From the NCBI GenBank assembly GCA_009746045.1, contig RPFO01000004.1:1-64000 (forward strand): DNA of 64,000 bases. The letters run 5' to 3'. The translations under genes and the position numbers were made by a program. The notes under the pieces were generated by a model. The model saw only the letters and a list, made by a program, of their open reading frames with translations, was not told where the DNA came from and did not search any database. The stretch is from Mesostigma viride (Eukaryota > Streptophyta > Mesostigmatophyceae > Mesostigmatales > Mesostigmataceae). This document shows positions 21,372-32,616 of the stretch, piece by piece; the first letter of the stretch is position 1, and each line of letters starts with the position of its first letter.

Positions 21372-21987
21372 TGTTATGGCCCTAACCCATGTTTGGGCGT
21401 AACAATTCCTAAAATAAATTAGTTTGGTCAGTCGAAAGTCATTTTGATATTGTTTGAGACTTTCGATAGTTATTACGTTAGATTCGGGGACTTGGCCGAG
21501 TTATTCCATCACCCGGCCCAGGTACCCGTGGCTTTGCTTTCGGTTTGGTGTGTTACTGGTCTGTACCCGGGACTGCCAGGTACCGGGTGCCAGACTGGCG
21601 GATACTATGTACATCTACGGCTGATATTAATTGCAGGCTGCGCTAGAGGTTCGGCCCCCAGCCGACCCGCTGGCATGCACGCCGTCTTGGACAAATGTCG
21701 TAGGTGACAATGGCTTCCCATCTTTGGTTTGGAATAAAATCGACTTGAGTAAAACTCGTCTGCCGAACCAGGGGTCAAATCTGGGCTGCACTAACGCCCT
21801 TCGTGCATTCCATGTATATGCATAATTTATCTAGTTGTGCATTCAGGGCCTAGCTAGTAATTCCGCGTACTAGCTAGAATTCAGGGCTACATTCACGTAG
21901 TCCGGGCGGATAGCAGATTCCGAGTTTATTCAGGCGTAACCCACGCTAGACTAGGGTCTTTCAGAGCCGCTGGGGCGGCTCGTAACA
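21372..21987 (+). repeat. Element C right LTR
   Basis: 616 bp, pairs with 2775-3390 with two differences noticed. Followed by ACAAC (21988-21992). Confidence 0.95.
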
Positions 21988-21992
21988 ACAAC

Positions 21993-22177
21993 CTGGCGAC
22001 CGTTCTCTGAGTCATTATACCCCACCTGGGTGGCTACAGGAAACGACTTGTTTGACAACATGTTTGTGTATACAGCACGGGGGTGATTTACCGCAGGACA
22101 ATCCAGCTGGACCCACTGTACCTGAGACATGTATTACATGTGTACCTGTTGTGCTGAGCTATCCTGGCACGGGGGTG
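21993..22177 (+). other. Element A gag end and 3' untranslated region
   Basis: Directly continues A after C. The first 18 bases complete gag (stop TGA 22008-22010). The rest is non-coding and ends with a short purine-rich GGCACGGGGGTG next to the right LTR. No other A genes exist, which shows that A was gag-only before C inserted. Confidence 0.85.
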
Positions 22178-23007
22178 TGTCAGCGGTATAGACACTTATG
22201 CCCGAATAGCTAGCTGGATTAAGTGTGACCAATTATTTTTCTAGCCGACGGTTGGGTTGCATCGCTACTTAATTGCACCCATCGTACGCCTAATTTATGG
22301 CACACTTGAATTAATAGTTTAGGCTTGGGGCATGTTGTTGTACTTAACCGCACGGAATATTTTCTACTTTGTTACACGGACGATATGATGGACTAGCTGT
22401 GACGTCCGACAGTCGTACCACTTTTCTTCTACTGAGTCTTGATGCACCGCATGGGTACTTTGACATTTTTCCCATGCGTACAATTGTGGCGTTTAGTCCT
22501 GGCGTCGCGCCGCGCCGATTGCACTTGTAATTCTTACACCTAAGTTGAGCCGAGCAGCATGAGCCGCGCCACTAGAAAGAAATCAGATATACATGGTAGA
22601 GTATAGTGGCGCCGGCGCTGCAACCTTGGTCCTTTAGCTTGTGCATGCCTGTTATGCATGTGCTCTATGCATCCGATGTTCAGCAGTGCGCCGCCAGACA
22701 TCTAACGGCGGATATTGCTTGTTTCGTGACTTGTGCTTTGTGCGCAACGTAGCATATAGCTGTGACCTCTTGCTCCTTAATGTTAAGCACTACTTGAGCA
22801 GCCATGGCAGCTGGCCTTGTACAAGGGCCGCTAGCCGGGATATTGGGACAATAAAGACGCGAATTATATCATTGAAATCGCCTCATTTTGTTCACCAAGA
22901 GGAAGCTTCATAAGACCGGAACTCTACTCCGACACCTGCAAAATATATAGGTGATTGGAAGTATAAATAGGAATCTGGTCAAACACATTCTATAGAATAT
23001 TTTGACA
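22178..23007 (+). repeat. Element A right LTR
   Basis: 830 bp, matches 586-1415 by eye, with AATAAA at 22850-22855. Followed by AGGTA (23008-23012), the target duplication in B. Confidence 0.93.
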
Positions 23008-25907
23008 AGGTACCCCATGCCTCGGGTCGATGATGTTTTGGATAAAATATCTCCCCAGGTCAAGTATGTGTCGTCGCTAGATTTGCGTAGCGGCTTCCAT
23101 CAGATCAAGGTCGTAGAGGCAGATCAGTGCAAGCTGGCCTTTTGGGGTGGGACCCGTCTGTACGAGTGGGTTCGCATGCCATTCGGACATCGCAACGCTA
23201 GTGCGGTGTTCCAACGTGCCATGGACCAGGTGCTGGCAGGGTTGCCATTTGCAGCCTGCTACATAGACGATGTCATTGTCTTTAGCGAGACGTTTGACCA
23301 GCACTTAGCTCACCTCGATCAGGTTCGGATCGCCCTAGATAAGGCCAACCTGCGGCTGCACCCTGAAAAGTGCAAGTTCGCCCAACAGACCATAGGGTTT
23401 CTTGGCCATCAGATTGTACCAGGTGGCCGGACCCCTGAGGCAGCCAAAGTGGAAGCCATCAGCAACGCCGCAGTGCCCATCGACATCTCGGGGGTGCGCG
23501 CGTATCTCGGGCTAGCTGGCTATTATCGAGGATATATTCAGAATTTCAGCACCAAAGTCAACCCCCTGACTGAGTTGTTGAAGAAGGGCAATGTCTGGGC
23601 GTGGGGTCCGGCTCAGCACCGAGCCATCGATACCATCAAACAGGAACTGACTGCCGCTCCTATCCTACGCGCCCCCGACTATGCTCTGCCCTTCATACTT
23701 TACACCGATTGGTCCAAGGTAGGCCTAGGGGCTGTGCTAGCACAAAAGGACGATGCGGGGCGCGAGCATGTTATCGCGTACGCTAGTCGGAGTAACAACT
23801 CTGCCGAGAGTCGGTACTCTTCCTACGAGGGGGAAGCGTTAGCCGTTGTGTGGGCCATCAAGCACTTCAGGCCATATCTCTTTGGGCAGGTGTTCACACT
23901 TGTCACTGATCACCAGCCCTTATTGTGGTTGATGACCAGCGACAAACTCACGGGTAAGCTGGCCCGGTGGGCAATGATCATTCAGGAGTACCACCTGACA
24001 ATCGTCCATCGGCCAGGTGTGGATCACTCCAACGCGGACGTCCTATCCAGGTATGCTCTACCAACCACTGTTGACAACACCGGTGCGCGGGCCCTAGGGG
24101 CCGAGAGCTCGCCTGGGTCTGTGGTTTTTGTTAATGCTGCAGGCTTCGCTGACGCCGACGCCGAGGCAGACTGGCGCGCAGTCGAGTATACAGTCGCAGA
24201 CTTTGCGGCAAGCTGCAATGCAGTTCACCCTTCTCCCTTCACCCCTGCCGCTGGCCTCCTCGCGTTGGAGGAAGGTAATTCTCCGTCCTTTGACATTGAC
24301 AATACCTTGGCACGATACCTAGCACTCCAGGTGGTGTTGGTTGGCCATCTCACAGTGGAATGCAACATGGGTGATGTGTGGCTCGATGGGCGTGTGTTGG
24401 AGCAGGTCCAAGGGATAGCTCTCACCCCAACCCCTGTTGATTGGTCCTCAGCCCAGCGTGACGCTGAGTTGAATAGGGTGCAACATAGGGCGGTCACCTA
24501 CTCGTGGGATGCCGGGGTCCTCCACAAAATGATCGGCAAGCGCAAAGTGGTGGTGCCGCCGCCTCACAAGCGGGTCGCCATCGTCCAGCAAGTCCATGAG
24601 CGGTATGGCCACCTGGGTGGTAACCGCACTTTGGCGCTAGTGCGCGCCTCTTATTGGTGGAACGGCATGCGTGCCACAGTCGCGCAGGTCGTCGCTCGCT
24701 GCGCGCAGTGTGCCCGGGTGAAGGCCCGGTTCAATGTGGACCACGATGCGAAAGAATTGATGAGCCTACCCATCAGAGGGCTCTTCTACCGCTGGCACGT
24801 AGACCTGTGTGGGCCCTTTGATGAAAGTGCAGATGGCCACAAGTATGTCATGGTGTGTGTCGAAAGTTTTAGCAAGTGGGTCGAGCTCATCCCCATTGCT
24901 GACAAGCAGGCCGCCACCACCGCCAAGCACTTCGCCGACATCATCGCCAGGTTTGGCGCCCCCGCGGAGGTGGTCACCGACCAGGGCGGGGAGTTTCGGG
25001 GGAATTTCAGGAATTGTTGGATGCATGTCTCATTGATCACCGTCGCACTTCTCGGGAGCATCCTCAGGCCAATGGTTTGGCTGAGAGATTGGTGCAGACT
25101 GTCAAGCAGGCTTTGCGCAAGTGGAGCCTGCAGTCAGCATCATTCACTATGTGGGATCGTGAACTGGCGTGGATAGCCATGGGTTACCGAATGTCACCCC
25201 AGGAGTCGCTCGCCTGTTTCTCCCCGTATTTCCTGTTGTTTGGGCGCGCACCCTTGCTCCCCACGGAGGCGCAGAGTGCACACCCCACCCCTATGGCGTT
25301 TGACAACGCCAGTCAGTTTCTGGCTGAGGTGACCGCACGGGCGGCTACTTTCCGCAAGGTTATGCCCATCGCCATGAACAACTTGTTCATCGCCCAGCAC
25401 CGAGATACCCTGCGCTACGCTCAGCGCCGGGGGGGCGCTTACATGGCCCGTCAGCTGCATTTTCGTCCAGGGCAGTTCGTATTTCTCCGCACGCAGCTGA
25501 CCGACACTCTTGACGTGACTGCGGGGCCGACCATCTTGCGGATCGTCGCCATCAAGCCATCTGGGGTCGCCATTTTGGAGGGCGTCGACGGCAGTCGCAC
25601 CACCGATAACGTAAGCAACCTCAGTCCGTGTTCGTTGCCCAACTTATTGCCTGACCTCGCCCCGCACACGGCCAGGCGGGTCAAGGACGCACAGTGTCAG
25701 GTTTGCCATCGCGTAGACCAGGGGGATACCATGTTGCTGTGTGATCACTGTAATTGTGGGTGGCACATGCACTGCTTGCAGCCAGCGCTCACCACCGTGC
25801 CAGCGGGCCAGTGGTTTTGCCCAGTTTGTGTCGCTGCCCGTTTCGCAACCAGTAGCGTCACCATTTCCTTAGCTGCTGTGGTGTTGGCACGGTCGCTGGC
25901 CATGTGA
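23008..25907 (+). CDS. Element B RT-RNase H-integrase with C-terminal PHD finger, one frameshift
   Basis: Continues the frame from 585. RT: YPMPRVDD and the catalytic YIDD (23260-23271). RNase H: LYTDWSKVG and LVTDHQPL. Integrase: HERYGHLGG...CAQCARVK (HHCC), DLCGPF, VTDQGGEF and ANGLAERLVQ. The frame changes near 25010, between the second Asp and the Glu, consistent with loss of one base, which would inactivate this copy. The second frame (25014-25907) ends with a C4HC3 PHD finger at 25695-25829: CQVC, CDHC, WHMHC, WFCPVC. PHD fingers bind histone H3 tails, so it may steer integration as a chromodomain does in chromoviruses (inference). Confidence 0.88.
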
Positions 25908-25934
25908 GGAGCCATGAGAGCCAGCGAGGGGGGG

Positions 25935-27377
25935 AATCATGGGACAGCTCCTCGCCCACCCCACCGGGCATGCAGTTAAGGCAGGCACGTCAGCTCAGCT
26001 CATTTGGGTTTTACCAAAGCTGAGCATGGCCAGCCGCCATGGTGGCGCCGGAGATTGTGGTACGCAGACGCGACAGCTGTCACGGACGCGAGCTATGTCA
26101 TCCGGGCGCCCACTATGCACAAGACCGGTGACGTGCGCAAGGAATTTGTTTTCTGCGCATTTTCGACAAAGGCTAGTGACCGGGGGGGGACACTAGCACT
26201 TGCAGCATAAGAGCGGACGAAAGTGCACGTGCGCGCGCGCCGGGCCAGGCACGGCTGGGCGCGCAGCACTGACGTACTTGAGCGGACGGCAGCACAAGTG
26301 CGCAGCGTCGAGAGGATCATACGCGAGTTAGTGGACAGCTGGAGCTGGAGCTGGAGCTGGAGCTGGAGCTGGACTGCTGGACTTCAACAGCGCCGAGGCT
26401 ATTGACAGGCCAGGTGTCTTTGTGGTGTAGAATAGCGGGTCAACGTTATGAGGACTGGACAGAAAATGGAAAAGGACAATTTGCGGTGCGGAGCCAGATC
26501 GCTGGAATGAATGCGAAATCGCTGGCAGCCCTACAAAGGGATTTCTTCTAGAAAGGAAAGATTAGAAGCAATGTTTGCTGGGCCACTCACACGCAAGGTG
26601 TGAGCGTGCAGATTGTCTGAAGGATATTATGCTTCGACCTTGGTGGACGTGACTCAATGCCGGACATTCCCAGGGACAGAAATGCCGGAGCCTCTAGGAG
26701 ATGAGATCGGCAACAGGGTAGCAATTTAGATTTGTCGGGATGCCTTCCTGCTTTTGTTGGCATGTGTGGTAGAAAGCCAGGACGGCAACTGGAATGCAGT
26801 TTCTGTTTGCATGGTTCAGGCAGCAAGATAGTTTTGGCATTCCTGGCTGGACTGACAAGTGTGGCGTGTGTCATGCGTGTGGCATGACGAATGGTTTGGT
26901 TCATAGTCGAAGAGGACTCTCACGTAGCGTGTAGTCTCTTCGAGTCTCTCGTTAGTGGCCTTCGTGTTTCTCCCTTTCCTTGGGAGCAAGGCCGGTAGCA
27001 TGTCATGGAGCGCTGCCTAACTGCGGGCTCGTGAGCATGGAGTGCATCGATATTGAGACTATCAACGTGTTGTAATTGTATTAACTTTCTCAATAAATTC
27101 CGCATGTGCGGCTTCATCATCAGACTGTGCAAAGTGTGTGTTGTGAAAGCATTATTCTGTAGCAGGGGAGGCAATAAGGTGGTCATCAGGCACGAGGGAC
27201 AGTTCCTTGTCCTCGGCTGAGAGCCCTCCTTTCGTTAATCATGGGACAGCTCCTCGCCCACCCCACCGGGCATGCAGTTAAGGCAGGCACGTCAGCTCAG
27301 CTCATTTGGGTTTTACCAAAGCTGAGCATGGCCAGCCGCCATGGTGGCGCCGGAGATTGTGGTACGCAGACGCGACA
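25935..27377 (+). repeat. 141-bp direct repeats around a 1.16-kb LTR-like segment
   Basis: 25935-26075 and 27237-27377 appear identical (AATCATGGGACAG...ACGCGACA). The first copy follows B's polypurine tract; the second runs into F's gag. The 1161 bases between hold no gene but contain AATAAA at 27092-27097 and about six CTGGAG units near 26337-26376. Possibilities: B's 3' LTR is about 1.3 kb (25940 to about 27241) followed by a truncated second copy; B's LTR is only 136 bp and a second small element follows; or a local duplication. I cannot decide, and no 5-bp target duplication fits. Confidence 0.5.
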
Positions 27378-28798
27378 CGCCCCTATCGGTGGTCGGGTAG
27401 CACGTCCCGCTATTCCTCGTACAGAGGCCATATCTGAGCTGGCCAATGGGCCCTATTCCATGGCCCACACTCACACTCGCGTAGCCGACATTGAGGCTAA
27501 CGCCGATTTCAGTATCATGCATCCCTCAGATCCCTTGTACGACCATCAATTCTATTATGAGACGCACTCTGCTCGCCCTCGGTCACGCATGGCTACCCGA
27601 GGCGCCCGTTCTGCGCCTGGTGTTACTGCCCGTGCTCCGATCCCGTCCTACGACCCGGTCGACGACGTACCGGACTTGTGCCCCAGCGACAATGGTGAGG
27701 AACCCGCCGACGACAACGCGGGTGATGATTCCCTCCCTCCGTGGGCTCGATATGTGAGGTGAGTGGTCCCCGCCGTCCTGGTGGCAAAGACCGCAAACCT
27801 GCAGCTTTGCCCACGCTTTCTGTCACTAGGCTGACGCTCGATTGTACAGCCCAACAGATTCTTGATTGGAAACATTCATTGTATCAGGAATTTTCTCTGT
27901 GGGAGGAATACCACGATTGGCGTCTGTCTGACTCTGTTAAGACAGGCCTCATTCGCACTCGTGCTCTTGACCGTGCTGTCGCCTCTCTCTTGGGATGTGA
28001 AGAAGTAGCCTCCCATACGTACCCTGGTTCGGTAGCTGAGCTGATGGCGCGCATAGAGCGCCGTTGTATTCCCCCTGACGCCGACCGCCGCGAGCGGTTG
28101 GAATTTGGTCGCCTCCGTCAAGGCCAGCGCCATGTTTCGGCGTATATGACCGACTTTGACCTGCGCCTGGCTCGCCTTAAGGACGTCTCAGGTGCCGAGG
28201 CCCGCGCCTGCTTTCTTGAAGGTTTGCACCCAGCACTCCTCGCTGAGGTCTTCCGCCACTTTTCTGAAAGCCGATGGCAGGACCTGCAGCTGCGGCAGAT
28301 TCGCCCCTATCTCCTTGGAGTCGCGGACCTCATCATGCCACAACAACGCACGGCCCGCGCGAGCGTGAATCAGTTAGGCGTGATTCATGACCCCGACCAG
28401 GACGAGTTTGTAGATGAGCTTCAGATCCCCTTTCGTGTGGCCGAGTTGGCTGTGATGGATGCCTCGCGCATCCGCTGCTATCACTGTCAGGAAATTGGGC
28501 ATATCAAGCGTGCTTGCCCTCGTTTCCTTGCCGGCGCCCCGGCTACCGCTCGGCTACAATGCCGCAGCGCTCTCTGGCTCCGACCGGCCGCCCTGTTCCT
28601 TTTCAGCGCCCGACCAATACCCTACCTACGGCTGGTCCGACTCAGCGTGCGCCGCGCCCGCTGAATGAGGTGGATGTTCAACCGCAGGACCCCGCTGGCA
28701 GCCTACCCGCCGACGCGCCGCCTTCCGGTCTACTCGGTGGTAAGGCGGTGTTCGACTCTTTCTCCCGTGACCCGCCTTTGGGGGAGGGGGAAGAGTAG
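27378..28798 (+). pseudogene. Element F gag remnant with CCHC knuckle
   Basis: The reading passes through at least three frames: to 27762, then 27741-28664, then about 28514-28798. The capsid domain resembles C's Gag (DWKHSLYQEFSLWEEYHDW; VASHTYPGSVAELMARIERR). One knuckle, CYHCQEIGHIKRAC, is at about 28476-28520. The N terminus is missing because the sequence enters from the 141-bp repeat. It is decayed and unlikely to give a full Gag. Confidence 0.8.
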
Positions 28799-28818
28799 AC
28801 CGCCAAGACGGGGGCACC

Positions 28819-29059
28819 TTGCGGTCAGACCCCGCCCCAGTATTTTTGCCAGTATATACCACGCGACTGGGCGAAGCGACCCCACCCTCACCTCCTCGCG
28901 TGCGCCCCTTGCTTCTTTTTACAGCAGGACTCCCAGTGCCTGCGACCGTCACCGACCCAACCCTCGCCACCACCGAGGTTATGACGGTAAAGCTATTAGT
29001 AGATAACGGTGCTGCCTGCACCTTCGTGAGTGATGCCCTTGTACAGCGCCTAGGATTAA
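28819..29059 (+). pseudogene. Element F protease, first half
   Basis: Retropepsin start: TAGLPVPATV, then KLLVDNGAACTFVSDALVQRLGL. The active-site DTG is DNG here, a change expected to harm catalysis. The frame stops at the TTAA where L inserted (29056-29059) and resumes at 30968 (TPVPHDVPVAIHYADG). Confidence 0.8.
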
Positions 29060-30963
29060 GGGGAGGGTCCCATGGAAATGTATCAAAACTGAAGCCCCCT
29101 AATAACTACCTAATAACTACAGAAATGCAACTGACAACCACTGAATGATGTTTGGGGACCATAAACATGATGTTTGGGCATGCATACCACCACTTGATGG
29201 GGGTACTACCCCCAGCCATACACCGGCTATGAGCTAAAAATAGAAAAAAACGCTGTCCGGGGCACATCTTGCCCAGAACAGTGGGAGAACCGGTTGCATG
29301 AAAAGAGTGATACCCATATAAAAATGTTATGGGACATGGTTTCTACCTAATTGGATCAACAAAATCAGCACATCCCTTTGAGTTATTAATTTTTGGGCCA
29401 AAAATACGCTTTTTTAGGCGGGGCGTCCCCATACACACTCATAACACATCAATTAGGCCTAAAAAGTAATAGTCAAATTTTGTCATGACCATAGAAGGCA
29501 CTGTCAAAGTTTGGTGGCATTCTGAGCTCAGCTGTAGCAGTTATTAATTTTGGCAGTTGGCCACCTGTGCAGACGCTAAGGAAGGCATTAGTGAGTATTA
29601 AGGCACACTAACACTTCCTATGCCATCCAAAAGGCTCCTGACCATGCCCAATTCGACCACAATGTACAAGGAGGTGGCTGGGCACGTCATGTGCCCTTGC
29701 CTTACCTCGACACGGGCAACCTGTTGCGTGTGTGCACAACAATGAGGCAGGTAGCTCTACATGCCTAGCCGACACTTCTAAAGCATATTCCAGGTTTATG
29801 GTGTGGGCATCATCCCAAAACCAAGCTCAAACACACCCTAGAAAGCCATATCCACCAGTTGCCCAACAAGGGTAACAACAGACAGTCCACAGAGAAAGCA
29901 GAATTATCATACATGCTGATTGCCAAGGCTTCTCACCATGGTTACCTTGCCTTGCTAGCATATGAATTAGGGCTCTCCCATTTTAGTGGGAGAAAGGCCA
30001 ACAAGACAACGATAATCCCTACCTACGTGCAGTTCCACCCATGCAGTATGCCCCTCAGAAAAACCACTGCCACCTTTCTTTCCAGCGCAATTGTTTGCCA
30101 AGAAACAAACTCAAGCTTGTGAGCCTCTAACCACAATGAAGACTCTGCTAAGAAAGGCCGCGTCAATATTCACACAAAACTGAGTGCTGTTAGCAATCTC
30201 CTTCCAAGAAACCACTCAGCAAATCCCTGACAACTTGACGATATGCCACGGTCACGCTTTGACACATCCCAGCCATGCAACGTACATAAAAACCACTGAA
30301 AGGTGCCAGGAACCTGACGATGCGCAGCACGGAATGGCATTATACCTGGCGCTAACTGCACAGAAAGAAGCCGAAAACTTGCGTTGATAACCCATAAAGG
30401 AAGCGAAACATTCATAGGGTCACGTTGATCACACGATCGTACCATTACCGGAATTGTCCTTCGCCCAGCGGGGCAAGAAAGAACAACCTTCCATGGAATA
30501 ATAAGACGCGCATCCTGCGAGCCTGGAGAGTGTCTTACCGATCATGACGGAAATCTTGCCGAAACCCAGCAAATTTTTTAAAGCTTTACCAATAACAATT
30601 TAAACGCATCCTTGACGCTAGGTAAAGCCCATAAAACCTGACAATCACCGCCGCCAGCGTGCATTCTAATTTATTCCTCTCGACGAAAAGATCAGATTGG
30701 ACCCCCGTGGCGATGGTCATCTATAAAATCATCGACACTGCAAAAAACGCGAACTCCGCTACGAAGTAGTATCATTTACTCATCGTCTTTAAGATTCGCT
30801 CAGTTTCTCTGCATTCCGCGAGCTATCTTTTTCTACTCTGCCTGAAAGCACATCGCCATGGCCAGCTCCGGTAGGGGTGCGCGCACCGTGCACCACTTTT
30901 CACGGTACGGACGGGTACCGCGAATTTTTCGGCGCCAAAAATATTCGCGCCGGGACTGTCCCC
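29060..30963. mobile_element. Element L, TTAA-flanked non-autonomous DNA transposon (piggyBac-like)
   Basis: 1904 bp flanked by TTAA at 29056-29059 and 30964-30967. The ends are inverted: GGGGAGGGTCCC on the left and GGGACTGTCCCC on the right (10 of 12 complementary positions). Removing it with one TTAA restores F's protease frame (RLGLTPVPHD). TTAA duplication is typical of piggyBac transposons. No transposase ORF is present. Its right end has a promoter-like arrangement: TATAAA at 30722 and an ATG at 30858 in context CGCCATGG that opens a 41-codon ORF running through the end. The rest is AT-richer and non-coding. Confidence 0.8.
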
Positions 30964-30967
30964 TTAA

Positions 30968-31454
30968 CTCCAGTCCCACATGATGTTCCTGTTGCCATCC
31001 ACTATGCGGATGGGCGAACGAGTGTCTCAACAGGAACTGTGAAGCTGCGACCTGTTGTGAACGGGACCCCAATTGATGTCCTTGCCACTGTCGGCCCGAT
31101 TACAGCAGCCGATATATTGCTAGGATTAGACTGGCTGCAAGACAACAAGGTACAGATTAACCATGACACCGTGATTGTCTGGTTCCCCGACGGCACCCAC
31201 TGGCTCCCCGACAGGTACTATGATGTTACCCAAGCCACTGTGGTGGACGTTACGCAAGCTGTTGATCCTTGTCATATTCGCTCCCTGGACGAGCTCCCTG
31301 GACGAAGTCCTCATGACCCGTGAGGAACTTCCTGAGCTGGTCAAACAGGAAGGAGAGCTTCAGTGTTTTGTATTGCAGCTTATGGCTGACCCGGCATGCA
31401 TCGATCCCCTCGTCGCTGCTCTGAACGAGATGGGCATAGGATTCACAACAGAGG
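30968..31454 (+). pseudogene. Element F protease second half and linker to RT
   Basis: Continues F after L: AIHYADGRT, PIDVLATVGPITAADILLG (cut short), LDWLQDN and VIVWFPDGTHW, matching the same stretch of C. Frameshifts occur near 31260-31310. It ends at the AGAGG duplication where G inserted; the next residues (EQARFDK) are at 46102. Confidence 0.8.
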
Positions 31455-32096
31455 AGTTAGAAAGAGCTCCCAACGTATGTGAGCTCTTGGTCTTTCACAG
31501 CACGGCTTAGCCAATGTTGCAAGGCAGCAACCTTAAATCTATGCACCAGGCCACGACCGCAGTGGGCACTTCCACGACCAAGGTGGCACCCACGGCTCGT
31601 GCTTTCCGAGATAGCTGGTCATCCCCCATGACCAAGCTATATCCTTTGTGTTGTTCCTCGTTCCCATCGGCGTGACGAGGCACGTGCAGGCGTGCAAGCA
31701 AATCCACAACGTCCACTGGCATCAGTGCAGAGCCAGGACGAACTGGATTTGCCTAGACTCTGCAACCTAGGAAGTACAGGACCTGTCACAAGCCTGCAAG
31801 GCCTAGTATCCTTGCAGCCCTGTGCCAGCTCCAGTACCCACCAGTCACAGGCTGCTGCTCCTCCTGGTCTACGTGGACCACAGTCACGTGATAGACAGGC
31901 TAAGCCTGTGCAGGCACGGCCTGCCACGTGTCCTGTCCACTACCAGAGGACTGCACCCTAGTCGGCCACGGATGGCTAGGACTTCGGGACTTCATATCTT
32001 TCTCGTCCCTTGTCTGTTTCAGGCGGTCAGCACGGCGTTGGAAAGGTCTTTCCAAACTGCATCCACTTAGCATATTGGTTGCCCAAAATGCTAACT
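31455..32096 (-). repeat. Element G 3' LTR
   Basis: 642 bp, AGTTAG...CTAACT, pairs with 39283-39881 plus 46046-46096. Related to the H LTR at 56830. Confidence 0.93.
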
Positions 32097-32409
32097 CCAA
32101 CCCTTTCTTCTTTTGGAGCTGGACCAGCTTGAAACAAGCCTAACCTTGCTTGTGCCCACTCAGCCACAGACCGCTTGGTCCCTTGGGGTTGATCAGACCT
32201 GATAGGGCCCAGGGTCCTGCCTCCTTTTGGGTAACAACATATACGCCCTTGGACCAGGCTAGGTGTACTGGCCAGTGAATCAGAGGTCACCCCAGGTTAT
32301 CCCCTGACCCCTTGGTCAGCTCCCAACCTTTCCTTGGGAACTTGGTGTTAGATTAAAGTCAAGGCACATTACCTAGTCCAATGGCTGGGATTAAAGGATG
32401 CCAAGAACG

Positions 32410-32418
32410 TATTATTGT
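32410..32418 (-). promoter_or_regulatory. Element G complement of its own primer-binding position
   Basis: Sense ACAATAATA is complementary to TATTATTGT, internal positions 3-11 after the 5' LTR (39280-39272 on the minus strand). One mismatch at position 2 separates it from a further match at position 1. It lies just past the CGGGCGCC boxes, as in D. Confidence 0.5.
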
Positions 32419-32446
32419 GAGTTCCTGATCTTTCACAGTTATCACA

Positions 32447-32469
32447 GGCGCCCGTTCTTATGGCGCCCG
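32447..32469 (-). repeat. Twin CGGGCGCC boxes of element G
   Basis: Sense CGGGCGCC occurs twice with ATAAGAA between. The surrounding 35 bases differ from H (63966-64000) at only one position by eye. Confidence 0.7.
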
Positions 32470-32599
32470 CCTTGGCCAGCCTTTCCCTTTTATGCTCAAA
32501 GAGACTCAGGTAGCACCTACAAATACTGCCTTATTGGGGAGCCCATGTCTTCACTGGGTGTTAAGCCCAGGAATCACTCATGCCAGGCTGTGGCTCTGC

Positions 32600-32616
32600 T
32601 GGGGAATTGAACCCCA
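32600..32616 (-). other. tRNA T-arm-like hairpin in element G 3' region
   Basis: Sense TGGGG-TTCAATT-CCCCA: five perfect pairs and a 7-base loop beginning TTCAA, as in tRNA T arms. Confidence 0.55.

Larger units (their letters stand above)
2775..21987 (+). mobile_element. Element C, Ty3/gypsy chromovirus with two extra ORFs, split by D
   Basis: 616-bp LTRs (TGTTA...TAACA) are flanked by the duplication ACAAC at 2770-2774 and 21988-21992. I noticed two base differences between the LTRs (C/T at 2780 versus 21377, and one near 3121 versus 21718), so it is recent. Gene order is hybrid-binding-domain ORF, gag, protease-RT-RNase H, integrase-chromodomain, and an unknown 781-aa ORF. It is split after RNase H by D. 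Without D it is about 11.4 kb, long for this family because of the extra ORFs. Confidence 0.95.
586..23007 (+). mobile_element. Element A, gag-only LTR retrotransposon, split by C
   Basis: Bounded by 830-bp LTRs that begin TGTCA and end TGACA, with the 5-bp duplication AGGTA on both sides. Without C, the internal region is only about 1.5 kb (1416-2774 plus 21993-22177). It holds one gag gene and a short upstream ORF, and no protease, integrase or RT. This matches the class known as terminal-repeat retrotransposons with a gag domain (TR-GAG), which depend on enzymes from other elements. By eye I saw no difference between the two LTRs, so the insertion is young. Confidence 0.9.
1..26075 (+). 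mobile_element. Element B, Ty3/gypsy with PHD-finger integrase, split by A
   Basis: Two separated parts, 1-585 and 23008 onward, rejoin in frame inside reverse transcriptase when A (586-23007) is removed with one copy of its 5-bp duplication AGGTA (581-585 and 23008-23012). The left end is outside the window. A purine-rich run with seven G (25921-25936) follows the last ORF and looks like a polypurine tract, so the 3' LTR should begin near 25940. Its end is uncertain because of the 141-bp repeat (see 25935-27377). The protein order is RT, RNase H, integrase, PHD finger. Confidence 0.8.

Noticed and set aside
26337..26376. CTGGAG hexamer run as a coding repeat (Trp-Ser)
   Set aside because: It is short, within a non-coding LTR-like segment, and lacks a supporting gene.
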